Positions 53,806 through 64,000 of a DNA stretch of 64,000 nucleotides are shown here, one piece after another. The stretch spans positions 14,646,001 to 14,710,000 of the forward strand of contig NW_018343955.1 in NCBI RefSeq assembly GCF_002099425.1, in the 5' to 3' direction. The DNA comes from Phascolarctos cinereus (Eukaryota > Chordata > Mammalia > Diprotodontia > Phascolarctidae). The notes under the pieces were generated by a model. The model did not search any database. It was not told the origin of the DNA and saw only the letters and a program-made list of their open reading frames with translations. The position numbers and the translations under genes are program-made. Position 1 is the first letter of the stretch; each line of letters opens with the position of its first letter.

Positions 53806-55826
53806 TTTAGGAAGCAGGAGTGACGTAGAAGGCAAACCTTAAAAGACAGGAGGACTTCACCTAAGCCTTCACTTAAGGGTCGTGTGAGTTACCATATGCA
53901 AAGTGCTTCACAATCCTTAAAGCCCCATATAAATGCATTATTATTATTTCTATTAACCTTCAAGGATGAATAAAGGTTTTAATGGTGACCATTACAGAGA
54001 CCTCAGTTTTGAGAAGTCTGAGATGCAGAGAAATCAGACAGAACTAGTCATCTACCAATGTTTGCCTATCTTGATGTTTTGAAGTTAACCATCCTAATGG
54101 TTTCTGGTGCCCTAAATGCCTTGAATTTAGGTAGACATCTTTGGTGACTCAGTTTCCATGTAAGGGCTATAACATAGACATATCACACGCTGATGCAATT
54201 GAATCTGGATTCAGAACCAGTTCCTGAATCACGATATTCAGGATACTTTTTGAGCTAGGCATGGAAAACTACTGCAGAAAGCAGTCCTTCACAAGCAGGC
54301 AAGCCATAACTCATGCTTGTCTTCCAATTTGGGTGTGGGCTGTGCCAAAGAAAGCCAGCAGACTAGCCTTGGGAGGATGGAGAGGGGAGGAGGGAGGGAG
54401 GGAGCAGAAAGAAGAGTCTCTATTATATCCCAGGCACAGAAACATTCGGCTCCACATCTCTTCTCACTCCATCTCTCAGGGCAGGGCTGAGTAGAGCTGA
54501 ATGGAGCCCTTCTCCCCCTCCCCACTGCCCCCAAGGATAATCTATATTTAGAATGTGTTATTTGGATGCTGTGATGACCAATGTCACGCTCATGCTCCCC
54601 GCCATCATTTTGAAGTAGTCATCCTATGCCCACTCTTGCTCACTCCGTGGACTTTTCCCCTGGAGGCAATTTGCCCAAGAGGATCAGAGCCCACTGTAGC
54701 CATCAAGAGGACCATTTGTGAGTCACTCAGGGCGTGTGGGTGAAGGAGAACAAAAGGGGAGCCTGTGTGCCTGAGGAGCAGGCAGGGGAGGGGGGCCAAA
54801 TCATGACTTGCTGAGTCCCACTGTCTCAAAACTAACAAGTTACGCACCAGGAAGAGTGTGACAGGAATGAACCCACTCACATCGCTGCTGTTGTCTCCTC
54901 TTTTTAAAAAATTATTTTAGAAGAAATTCCAGCTCTGCGAGATCTATTGGGCTCATGCGATGATTGGTGTATTATGCATAAACTGATGACGTTGATGTTC
55001 AGACTTTGCAAAGTTCAATTATTTTATATTCTGAACTTATTGACAAGAGCATTTCTGGGACTAGGGATAGGACTACAGGCTAAATCTAATGATTTGTCTG
55101 AAACTGATCAACTGAGAATTCTTAACTCTGTTATCCTTCCACTTCCCCCACTTCCTGCCCAAGCCTAATCAGTACCATTCTCTCTCCCCCTTCCCCTAGT
55201 GTGAAGCAAACAAACAAAAATACTCCCTCATTCAACAATTATAATACAAAGGAGGCCTATCCATATCTTATACTTACAAAGCACATTTCTTTCTAAAATT
55301 ATGTCGAAGTACTTCACGTAGATTAGTTCCTAATGGGATCTTCAAGAGGTCTATTCCTCAGCAATATGCTTGGTCATACTAAAAAGGTCTTCCTTAGGCG
55401 CGTTGTCTGAAATCCTTTCATAAAAAAAGCAAAGGAATACATGAAATTAGGCTGTTTCTCCTACTTTCAGTGGTTAGGTAGTATCACCATGGCTAGGAAT
55501 TCACACAGTTCTGTTTACTTTCAGTTCAATTAATGTTTTCAAAAACCCTGGCTCTCTTCCTTTTATTCCTGAAGTCATCATTTAACTTCTCTCTTCCAAT
55601 CAGTTGGAAGATTGGAGGTATGATATTGCTAATATGATTTGGATGGCCTTTAGAAAACATTTGAGGTGTCATTCTAGGCCTTCATCTATGATCACTTTTA
55701 CAGCACCTGAATGCCCTGCTAACACTTAACAGGAAAATCTGCACGGGATGACCATCTTAGGAAATAGTAGTGAGAAGGGCCTAGATGGTCTCTAAGTGCC
55801 CTTTCTACTCTAACAGAAAGGCGAAG
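53806..55826. other. Repeat-poor unassigned block
   Basis: About 2 kb in which I recognise no repeat except a probable SINE 3' end near 55770-55810. The part 54250-54880 is visibly richer in G+C than its surroundings. No frame (62-91 residues) shows a domain. The block has no splice-flanked exon that I can defend. Confidence 0.45.
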
Positions 55827-55875
55827 GAGGAGGGAAGAAGCATTTATTTAGCACCTGTGTCCCAGGCACTATAGT
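55827..55875 (-). mobile_element. L2/MIR tail scrap, antisense
   Basis: 'agaagcatttatttagcacc' and 'tgtgtcccaggcactatag' form a 49-bp antisense tail of L2 or MIR type. Confidence 0.6.
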
Positions 55876-55879
55876 TATT

Positions 55880-56095
55880 AATTTGACTGAACCAAAGACA
55901 TGCTTGTTGTAAACTCTACACATTGACTTTAATTCTGCTCTCTAGACCCACTGAAGGTCTAATCCTTTCTCCACATTCTAGCCCTTCAAATATTCAAGGA
56001 AAGCTGTCACATAACTTAAGCTTCTGTTATTAAAGCTAAACATTTCCACTTCCTTCAGTCATTCCTCACAGTACATGGTTTCCAGTCCATGACTG
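55880..56095 (-). mobile_element. CR1/L3 fragment, antisense
   Basis: 'cattctagcccttcaaatat', 'tcaaggaaagctgtcacata' and 'ccacttccttcagtcattcc' with 'tcacagtacatggtttccag' keep the antisense CR1/L3 order. Confidence 0.75.
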
Positions 56096-56239
56096 AATTT
56101 GAGGGGCAGGATGGAAAGAGAGCTGGTCCTGTAGGTGGAAAGACCTGGCTTCAAGCCCCATCTCAGACAAATAGTTGTGTGACCTTGAGCAAGTACCTTA
56201 ACTTTTCAGTGCTCTGGGTAACTCTTATATTATAGATTT

Positions 56240-56366
56240 CAGGGAAGCAAGCAAGGAAGGAAGGAAGGGGAGGGAAAGAGAGAGTGAGGGAAGAGGGAAG
56301 GAAGGAATAAAGGGAGGAAGAAAAGAAGAAAGGAATGGAGGGAGGAAGAGAGAGAGGAAGGAAATA
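56240..56366. repeat. Polypurine (GGAA/GAGA) tract
   Basis: About 125 bases almost without pyrimidines on the + strand, with GGAA-type units giving way to GAGA. It separates the SINE head from the MIR. Confidence 0.93.
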
Positions 56367-56399
56367 ACTACTAAGTGACTACAACCATATTATAGTCAC

Positions 56400-56618
56400 T
56401 TAGAAGCTACTACATGGTGTTAGGCACCTTACAAATATCTCATTTGATCCTCACAACAGCCCTGGGATATAGGTGCTATTATTATCCCCATTTTACAATT
56501 ATGGGAACTGAGGCAGGCAGGGGTAAATGACTTGCCCAGGGTCCCACAGCTAATAAGTGTCTAAGGCTGAATTTCAACTCAAGTTCGGTGCTCTAGTCAC
56601 TGTACCAGTTAGCTGTCT
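56400..56618 (-). mobile_element. MIR-type SINE, antisense, nested
   Basis: 'caccttacaaatatctcatt', 'tgatcctcacaacagccctg', 'gaactgaggcaggcaggggt', 'cagggtcccacagctaataa' and 'tctagtcactgtaccagtta'. Near full length. Confidence 0.92.
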
Positions 56619-56764
56619 AGGTGTCAGTCTGCATTGGCAGAAGGAATTAATTGTCTCACCAGAAACTGAAATCAGAGGTACAATCCCAATCTCTATCCCC
56701 CCAAGATTGCTTTTGGCTTTTTTAGCAGCCATATCACTCTATGATTCACACTGAGCTTGTATTA

Positions 56765-57240
56765 AATTAAAACCTCAGGTCTTTTTTGCATAAACTTTTG
56801 TTAAACCAATTCTCCTGAACTTACGTGATTGCGGTTTTGATCTGACAGAGAAGAATAGTACATTTTATCTTCTTTGTTTTAACCCAACACTCCAACCGCA
56901 AAAGACCCTTTTGAATTTCAATTCTTTCACTCCATGTTTGTCAGAGATGCTTCCTATCACCTGTAAATTCTCAAGCACACCATCTAATTTAAGTCCCTAA
57001 TAAAAAACATTGAACAGGACATGTCATAGGATTTAGTCTTGTGGCATTCCCCTAGATACCTTCCTCTAAGTTGACATCAATCCATTAATCAATTCAGATT
57101 AAATACGCATGCTCATTTAAAAAGCATGGTTTTACTGTCTATCATCCAACCCATTATTCTCCATTTTATCCACAAAGAGAACAAGAGAGGCTTTATTAAA
57201 TACCTTGCTAAAAACCAGATACTCTATGCCAGACTTAGGA
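56765..57240 (-). mobile_element. CR1/L3 ORF2 (RT) fragment, antisense
   Basis: 'acctgtaaattctcaagcac', 'cattgaacaggacatgtcat', 'tagtcttgtggcattcccct', 'tccattttatccacaaagag' and 'aggctttattaaataccttg' match antisense CR1/L3 RT-region order. The last anchor is the reverse of the 'KAFDKV' segment. Confidence 0.82.
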
Positions 57241-57425
57241 TCATGGACCTAGAGATGGAAAGGGCCTCCCAGGTCACCTAGTCCAAGCCTGCCGTTTTAT
57301 AGATGAGGAAAACAAGGTTCAAAATCATAAAGGAAGCAAGCATCAGAAATGGCATTTGAACCCAGACCCTCTCACTCCAGAGTCAGTATTTTTCCCACTG
57401 TACAACACTGTCTTCTATACTCTCT
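57241..57425 (-). mobile_element. MIR-like SINE, antisense, type of 1187-1635
   Basis: 'tggacctagagatggaaagg', 'gcctcccaggtcacctagtc', 'gaacccagaccctctcactc' and 'ccactgtacaacactgtct'. Confidence 0.8.
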
Positions 57426-57613
57426 GAGAGAAGAAAACACCTATGTTAAGCTTATATCTCCCCTGTTTTATGTCTCATTTGGTATTAATAATAACAGGAT
57501 CACTAAATAAAGTGGCCTCTGTTGTATTTATTGAAGATTTTTATATGCTGTTAACATGTACCCAATAGAAACCTTTTATAGAATTAACAACAAAAATCAA
57601 GTCTTGTATTCTT

Positions 57614-57868
57614 TGTGCAGCTAAGTGGTGCCAGAGTACACATAGTGCTGGGCCTGGAGTCAGGAAGACTTGAGTTCAAATCCAGCCTCGTACTTTTAAT
57701 AGCTCTGTGATACTGGACACATAACTTTACTTCTGTTTGCCTCGTTTGTAAAATGAGGTAACAGTACCTGCCTCCCAGAGTTTTTGTGGCAATCAAATGA
57801 GATAATAATTGTAAAGCACAATGCCTGGCATATAGTGCTATGTAAATGTTAGATATTGTTGTTCTTAA
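57614..57868 (+). mobile_element. MIR-type SINE with tRNA-like head, full length
   Basis: 'gtgcagctaagtggtgccag', 'ggcctggagtcaggaagact', 'tgagttcaaatccagcctcg', 'ttgtggcaatcaaatgagat' and 'aataattgtaaagcacaatg'. Confidence 0.9.
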
Positions 57869-59639
57869 TATTATGGGAAACACATGATATACTGAAGAAT
57901 ATAATCTGAATAAACCTTCCTTCTCATATTTTTATTAATATTTCAACACTCTCAAAATCATATCACCTCCAACCAATCTCAGATTTTTTTAGTGCCATTT
58001 TCATTTCCTTATCTAGCATATCAGGAGCTATATGTAGTGGTTTTACCAACATTGCTGGAGAAATTGTTTGTCAAAAAGATGGTGACAGAATTTTTCTACT
58101 TCTTTCTTTCTCTTATTCTCTTTCCAGTTTCATATTTAAATTACTTTCAGATTATCTGGCTTTGCTCCATCTCACAAAAAAATTTCTGCAAATTGGGCTT
58201 TTCTGCACAATGCTTCTTACTGTTTTGTTAAGTGATGTGGTTCATAATCTTCTACCATTTCCATATGGTTTCACAAAAATGCTAATATTCTAAACTGGAA
58301 TTGCCCATGGCTACCATGACTCTCTCGTAATGGATCTGTTTTTCCTTGCTGAGGCAATTCTTTGATGCTTGTGACCCAATTTTAGCAGTTGCTTTGCATT
58401 GATTCAATTTCTATTTAAAAATAGAATGTTTGTATTAATATTTATTCCTTTATCCATATTCACTTTTATGTGTCAAAATTTTATTTTGAGTAGCTCATAT
58501 TGTCTTAATTTCAGGCCATAAGTATTAATATTTATCCTTCCCCCCCCCCAATTTGGCATTTATTGATTGGATCAGATTGCTGGTTTTATAGGAACAACTT
58601 TGATTTGAAAATTACTCACATTATTTTGGTAACCAATCTATAAAACAATTTTATTTGTTGCACAGTTGTTTACTATTATTTATTACTTTTCATATAGTTA
58701 TCACTGTGTCCAAAGTCTTCTGACTCTCTTTTTAAAGAAAATGTTCATGCTATATTAAGTGTGTGAATTCTTTATAAGTTTCTGAAATATTTGTTTCTTG
58801 ATCCTGAATCATGTTTTTCCACACAGTTTTCATTATTCTCTTCTGTCCCCACCTTTACATTGGTGCCACCAGGTCTTAAAGCATACATTGGCTTGGTTTT
58901 TATAGAAGCTTTTTACAGGATTTTTCCACCTCTTTAACCTCTGCAATAGATATTTGCATATAAGGTGCCATCATTCTCATGGTGGTCATTTTGTCTACGC
59001 TCATTATGATCAATAGAAAGTAATATGACTACTTGTCCATAAGTTTCTTTTTGCCTTTGGATGGATGATAAAACCAACTTTTCCTGTTCTATTTGCCTTT
59101 CTAAGGAGAACCTATGATTCATCCTTCTGTTTTCCAGCAACTTCTTTATATCTTCTAATTACATTGAAAGGGATATTGTGAACATTGACCTAAGTATGTT
59201 CCTGCCATAGCAGATTGGGTGGTCTTTGTATAAGGAACAATTGAGTTATTGTTTATGGATGCTAGAAAGACTGTGTGCCTATCCTTATGCCACTGTAGAA
59301 TTATCTCTAACAAATCATGAGATCATATAAGACCAAGGATCAATTTGTATTTTGATTCATTTCATTGGTTGCTAAGACCAAAGAATTCATCACCAATTGG
59401 CCAGCCTAATGGCAAAAAGTCTTTGCATACTTGGACTCATCCTCCAACAGCAGATAGGCTGGCAGTTACTAAGACCATGTACACCACTTTTCCATCACAG
59501 AAGAGCCTGCCAGAGCTTAAGTTACTGAACTCAGGTTTATATACATCCCATGATGAGGTTTCTAGAGGACTAATCTGAGAACCTTATATAAAAAAAAAGA
59601 AGAAATTAATTTAGTTTGGCTCTTGGCTCTGTGTTCCCT
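57869..59639. other. Unassigned stretch, possibly an old unidentified element
   Basis: No repeat family is recognised over about 1.8 kb. The minus frame at 58934-59140 gives 68 residues including 'RFSLERQIEQEKLVLSS' with only superficial similarity to a known enzyme linker. I do not call a gene or pseudogene. Confidence 0.35.
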
Positions 59640-59885
59640 GGGACCATGTACCCTCATATTCACCTTGGCCATTTGTAAATTGGCTGCCTAATTGTTTTAC
59701 TCATTGTCTTTGTGACTTCTCTAATCATAACTCCATTTCCTGGCCACCCCTTCCCCCATTGTCTGCCCCATTAAAATATAAGCTCTTTGAGATCCAGGAA
59801 CCCTCTCTTTTTGGTATTTGTATTTCCATCACTTAGTAGGTTGTTAGCACATATTAAGCCCTTGATAAATGCTTTTCATCCATTT
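59640..59885 (+). mobile_element. L2 3' end, sense
   Basis: 'cattaaaatataagctcttt', 'gagatccaggaaccctctct', 'gtatttccatcacttagtag' and 'agcccttgataaatgctttt' keep the sense L2 terminal order. Confidence 0.8.
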
Positions 59886-59889
59886 AACA

Positions 59890-60202
59890 TAGCTTAGGCT
59901 GGCTTCTAGTTGTCCCTTTATTTTCTAAGTGCTCACAAACCACCTATCTTTTTTAGAACATTGCTGAAAAATCAGCATCAGATGTATCAGTCTAAAATTT
60001 CCAAAATATAGCTTTTCCCCTTTTTTAAACTTGGCATGACATTTTTCTAACTTCTGTTTTCTGACACATCTCCTGTTCTCTCTAAATCTTCAGAGAATAC
60101 TGACAATGGGTTAATGATCAAGAAGTGAATTATTTCAGTGCTATTAGTTGTAATATTGCTAGATCTGGAGAACAAAACTTATTTAAAGCACCTAGATGCA
60201 CT
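59890..60202 (-). mobile_element. CR1/L3 ORF2 fragment, antisense
   Basis: 'ctttttttaa'-type text then 'cttggcatgacatttttcta', 'ttctgacacatctcctgttc', 'agaatactgacaatgggtta' and 'ttatttaaagcacctagatg' match antisense CR1/L3 sequence upstream of the RT core. Diverged. Confidence 0.6.
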
Positions 60203-60349
60203 CTTTTTAAAAAAATTTCAATTTTATTTTCAGTTATGAATTTTCTCCCTCCCTTTTCCCCTTCCTCCACTTATTGAGAAGGCAAGAACAAAACCTAATA
60301 CAAATATGTATAGTTACGCAAAATAAATTCTCATAGTAGCTCTGTCCAA

Positions 60350-60409
<60 letters not shown>

Positions 60410-61225
60410 AAAAATATGCTGCAATTTCTATTCTGAGTGCATCAGTATCTGGAGGTAGAAAACTTGTTTTATCATAAGTTCTTCAGAGTTATGGTTGGTT
60501 ATTGTTAGTCAGAGTTACTACGTCTTTCAAAGTTCATGTTCCTTACAAATGTCGTTATTGTATGAAGTGTTCTCTTAGTTCTTTTCACTTGACTTTTTCT
60601 TTCTGCATATTCGCTGTATTTTTTACTTGATCTGGAAGCTCTGGATATTGGCTATAATATTCCTGTGAGTTTTCATTTTGATATTTCTTTCAGGAAGTGA
60701 CCAGTGGATTCTTTCACTTTCTACTTTGCCCCCTGCTTTTATGATATCTGGATAGTTTCCTTTACGACATCTTGAAATATGATGTTTAGGTTCTTTTTCT
60801 CCCCCCATGGCTTTCATGTAGTTCAATGATTTTTAAATGATCTCTCCTCAGTCTATTTTCTAGGTCAGTTATTTTTCCTGTGAGATATTTCATATTTTCT
60901 TCTACATTTTAGGTTTTTAAGCTTTGTTTATTATTTTTTGATGTTTCATGGAGTCATTAGCTTCTACTTGCCCAATTCCAGTTTTCAAGGAATTTTTCTC
61001 CAGTAAGGTTTTGTACCTCTTTTACCAAGATGTTAATTCTCTTTTCATAGCTTTCTTCCCTTGCTCTTGTCTCTTTTCCCATTTCTTCCTCTACTGTTTT
61101 CACTTGGTTTTTAAAATTATTTTTTTTAGCTCATTTAACTTTTCTAGGAATTCTTATTAGTTTTCTGTCTTAGTTGCATTTTTCTTTGAAGCCTTACTTG
61201 TAGATTTTTCTTTTTTTTCATTTTA
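60203..61225 (-). mobile_element. ORF1-only L1 derivative (HAL1-like), antisense
   Basis: 3' end with antisense A-rich tail ('aaatttcaattttattttca') and 3' UTR to about 60595 ('tccacttattgagaaggcaa'), joined directly to ORF1. The ORF1 text 'ttacttgatctggaagctct', 'ggctataatattcctgtgag', 'aagtgaccagtggattcttt' and 'cagtctattttctaggtcag' runs to about 61210. One frame (60623-60826) still shows 'ESERIHWSLPERNIKMKTHR'. No ORF2 text is present. The 5' UTR is missing, so the copy is 5'-truncated as well. Confidence 0.8.
60348..60412. repeat. (AAAG)n microsatellite
   Basis: About 16 AAAG units inside the 3' UTR of the HAL1-like element. Confidence 0.97.
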
Positions 61226-61995
61226 TAAGTTCTCAATTTCTTTTATTTTTAATTTATGAGATAAAACAAGCATTTCCTTAACATTTCCTTACACTTGAAA
61301 CTGCAGATCTATTATGTACAACTTCCTATTCCATTTAAATATATAATAAAGTTGTGTAAATTTCTTTCTTTTCTTTTTTCCCTTTTCCCCCCTCCTTCCC
61401 CCTATGCCAAGATGGCTACCAATAGACAAAAATATGTGTATATATGTAAAATCATTCTTTTCATACTTCTATTTGTCAGTTCTTTCTCTGGATGCCGATA
61501 GCATCTTCCTTCACATGTCCTTTGCAGTTAATTTGGGTATTTATAATTGACAAAATAACTCATTCACTCAAAGTCATCCTTAAAAAAATATTGATGGTAC
61601 TGTATGCAATGTTCTCTCAGTTCTGCTCTTTTCATTTGTCATTATTTCAAGCAGGTCTATCCATGTTTTTCTAAGATCAGTGAGCTCATTATTTCTTATA
61701 ACGCAGTAACATTGCATCACAATCATATACCACAACTTGTTTAGACATTCCCTGATTGACAGGTATCTCTGTAATTTTCAGTTCTTTGCCACCACAAAGA
61801 GAGCTGCTATAAACATTTTAGAGCACATAGGTTCTTTTCCTTTTTTCCCTAATCATCTTTGGAAATAGACCAAGTAGTGGTATTGCTGGGTCAAAAGATA
61901 TAGGTAGTTTAATAACTCTTCAGCCATAATTCCAGATTGCTCTTCAAAATGGTTGGATCAGTTCACAATTCCACCAATAATAAGTTAGTGTCCCA
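61226..61995 (-). mobile_element. L1 3' end, antisense
   Basis: 'tctattatgtacaacttcct', 'atggctaccaatagacaaaa', 'ttctttctctggatgccgat', 'gctgctataaacattttaga', 'tagtggtattgctgggtcaa' and 'aattccaccaataataagtt' match the L1 3' end at 22166-23065 in order and spacing. It is 5'-truncated at about 61995 and abuts the HAL1-like element. Confidence 0.9.
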
Positions 61996-63640
61996 CAATG
62001 AAAATTTAATAGTTGGCTCTTGTGATTCCTTTCAAGCTGGCTCCAGTTCACCACTACATCTATCTCTTCCTTCTTAAATTAATTAATAAATCACTTTATT
62101 CATTCTTTCATCCAACAGATATTTGAATACTCAATTTTTAAGGAGGTAAGCATGTCCTTTTCCATTTTTGGTACTATAAACTAATTCCAGAAACACTTTG
62201 TTATGGTTCCAAGGAAAATTTCAAATAAGCCCCTTCTGGAATGATGCCAAATTATAAATTAGTAGAGTCCCATTTCACAGAATTGTAGATTTAAAGTAGG
62301 GAAAGACCACAAAGATAATAGGGCTAGAAGATGGAATTTGAACTTGGTGATAGCACTATTCCCATTTCATAGATATCCACTAAAGTCTTTGGGGTTTCAT
62401 TGTAATAAATATAGCACAGTAAATACCTCTGTGCCATGAGAAATAGACTATTCAGGCATTAAAAATAGATGTGTTTATGCAAAATAATTTTTAAATTGCC
62501 TTTGTAAGGGTGGGGTTGAAAAATACCCCATTTGCCCCTGGCAGCCCTCTCTGTATCTTGTACTCTAGGTGGCTTCCTAACTTTCTACCTGTAGTTATAA
62601 CTCTGCTGCCAGGGAAGGGTAGGTCCATGTAGGGAACCATAATGGGAATTCAGGAGGGCCATAAAGGATCAGAGGAAATAGGCTCTTAAGAAATGCTAAA
62701 GGACATTAAGGGCAGTATCCTAAAGGACACCCAGGCTTGTCTTGCTTTCCATGTACTGTTGGCCTCAGAAAACCAATTCCCAGAGAATGCTGGATGTAGT
62801 ACCCCTGGAAGTCAACAAAAAAGCACCAAGACATCCCCAAATATGCCAGCTATCCTTCCTCTATTACTGCATATGGGACCTAGGGTCTCTTTCTTTTGCT
62901 ATAACACTGTGAACACTAAGATTTGCTTGGATGTTCCTAAAAATAGTCCTTAAGTCCTAGGTTTGTACTCAGACAAGTCTCTATGGCAGGTCCAGGGTTC
63001 TGCAAGTCACTTCATATTTGGACTATGTTTGAATCAACTGGCCTGCTGGATTTTATGTAAGGAGAAAGTATTTATGTCTGCTTCTGCCAGAATAGTTTAG
63101 AATTAGGGGTGAGAGGGAAGAGAAAGCCAGTTGTACTAGCTATGATCTGACAAGAGATGTAGCTATAACTATGTGCTAGGTAAGTAATTCATGTAGCGTG
63201 GTGGATGAGGTCAAACACTTAATCATCCTGAAACAGTTTTTCATCAGCCTTTATTTCCTCGATTTGAGAGCAAAGTTATATCAGAAGACAGGGAGCACCA
63301 AAAGTTTCAAGTCATGTTAGTGCCCCTGGGTCACATTTTCCAATTTTATTAAAAATTCTCTCTATTCCAGATTGGGTAGTCTCAACCCAATTTATTTTAG
63401 GCCCCAACCTGTCAATCCATAATTATTTGCATAGATGGATTCATTCAGGATTATTCATTTGTAAGCTCTTCTCTAATAGTAAGAAAGATCAATATATTGA
63501 GTTCAAAACTTATAGACTTGACAAAGGAGAGAAGTAATTTGTTTTACAGAATATGAAACCCTACATGTAAGGAGCTTCAGGTTGGAAAAAGGCATGTGAC
63601 ACCTACTGATGAGATGTCACAGCCCAGAATTCTAGGAGAC
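61996..63640. other. Unassigned stretch
   Basis: A possible antisense MIR-like piece lies near 62270-62370 ('gaattgtagatttaaagtag'). The rest is not recognised. The 86-residue frame at 62693-62953 has no known domain. Confidence 0.45.
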
Positions 63641-63673
63641 TATAAATACCCAGACAAACGAAGGAAAGTGTTA

Positions 63674-63780
63674 TTAGATTATAAACTGCTCAAAGGCAGG
63701 GACTGGGTCATGCTTTATTTTTGTAGTCCCAGCACCTGGGTCATTTCCTTGCCCATGGTGCTTAATAACAGTTCTGGGAA
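63674..63780 (+). mobile_element. L2 3' end, sense
   Basis: 'ttagattataaactgctcaa', 'aggcagggactgggtcatgc' and 'tgtagtcccagcacctgggt' with 'catggtgcttaataacag' form a decayed sense L2 terminus. Confidence 0.8.
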
Positions 63781-63911
63781 CTAGGAATGTGTTTTCAGGA
63801 AAACTCTTGGGGTGGGAATTTTTATGGGACTTGGAGCTTAGAGTGTGGTCATACACAAAGCAATAGTAATGTGAGGAAAATTCTGAAAAGGAAAACTTCT
63901 GTTGTTCATGT

Positions 63912-64000
63912 TTTTTGTTGTGCAGTTGCTTCAGTCATGCCCGACTCTCCATAACCCCATTTGAGGTTTTCTTGGTAGAGATACTGGGGTGGTTTGCCAT
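63912..64000 (-). mobile_element. Mar1-type long SINE, antisense, cut by window end
   Basis: The reversed RTE-like tail 'gttgcttcagtcatgcccga' and 'ctctccataaccccatttga' is followed by 'actggggtggtttgccat'. The element continues beyond the window. Confidence 0.9.

Larger units (their letters stand above)
56105..56700 (+). mobile_element. tRNA-derived SINE (family of 3684-3845) split by purine tract and MIR
   Basis: The left part 56105-56239 has 'gtaggtggaaagacctggct' and 'gttgtgtgaccttgagcaag'. The right part, about 56619-56700, has 'gtgtcagtctgcattggcag' and 'aaggaattaattgtctcacc'. Between them lie a GA-rich tract and an antisense MIR, so the SINE is older than both. Confidence 0.7.

Noticed and set aside
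58934-59150. Minus frame with 'RFSLERQIEQEKLVLSS', superficially like the helix before an adenylyl cyclase catalytic domain
   Set aside because: The expected downstream catalytic motifs do not follow in any frame, and the upstream text shows no membrane segments of that family. The similarity is short enough to be chance.
1-64000. tRNA genes suggested by the repeated 'ggttcaaatcc'-like B-box sequences
   Set aside because: Each lies in the tRNA-related head of a SINE, with degenerate arms and SINE cores attached. None folds into a plausible functional tRNA by eye.
1-64000. CRISPR-like or satellite arrays
   Set aside because: All tandem arrays are simple microsatellites of 2-6 bp units. There are no spaced repeats of 25-40 bp.

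Overview
The window looks like marsupial nuclear DNA from an intergenic or deep intronic, AT-rich stretch. The evidence is its repeat content: tRNA-headed SINEs of the Mar1/WSINE1 type (head 'gggcagctaggtggtgcag', long forms ending in an RTE-like tail), many MIR-type CORE-SINEs, L2 and CR1/L3 LINE remnants with marsupial-style consensus text, and L1 copies of the kind I recall from opossum and Australian marsupial assemblies. Family names rest on recalled consensus sequences, not on a database search. I cannot name the species. I see no convincing protein-coding exon, rRNA, tRNA or other RNA gene, CRISPR array or promoter in the 64 kb.

Layout. 1-5.6 kb: an L1 scrap, nested MIR-type SINEs, a long GA microsatellite and an L2 reverse-transcriptase fragment. 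5.6-13.3 kb: two antisense L1 copies. The first is split by a 1.29-kb insertion that carries an inverted, near-perfect copy of 340 bp of the same L1. 14.6-19 kb: L2 3' ends (one interrupted by a 378-bp element with 10-bp target-site duplications), a CR1/L3 piece and SINEs. 19.1-21.2 kb: an ORF1-bearing, internally deleted L1. 21.9-24.1 kb: an L1 3' end with a second L1 tail inserted in it, then L2 and MIR layers. 24.2-27.6 kb: mostly anonymous sequence holding a perfect 71-bp direct repeat. 27.6-30.7 kb: L2 copies interrupted by an L1 tail and a hexanucleotide array. 33.5-36.65 kb: a 5'-complete, ORF1-only (HAL1-like) L1 with recognisable target-site duplications, beside a SINE that used the same target. 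38.7-43 kb: a sense L1 and a long CR1/L3. 45.1-45.3 kb: a small hAT-type DNA transposon. 45.5-49.1 kb: an L1 that keeps its 5' half but not its 3' half. 49-60 kb: a mosaic of SINEs, CR1/L3 and L2 separated by anonymous sequence. 60.2-62 kb: a third ORF1-only L1 derivative and an L1 3' end. 62-64 kb: anonymous sequence, an L2 tail and a SINE cut by the window edge.

No genes here work together. What functional logic there is belongs to retrotransposition: autonomous L1, L2 and CR1 remnants lie beside the non-autonomous elements (HAL1-like derivatives, SINEs) that probably used related machinery. The most notable structures are the 340-bp inverted repeat (339/340 by eye), the 71-bp direct repeat (71/71), the reuse of one target site at 33.5-36.65 kb, and three ORF1-only L1 derivatives with three different internal junctions. 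I found no new biochemical system.
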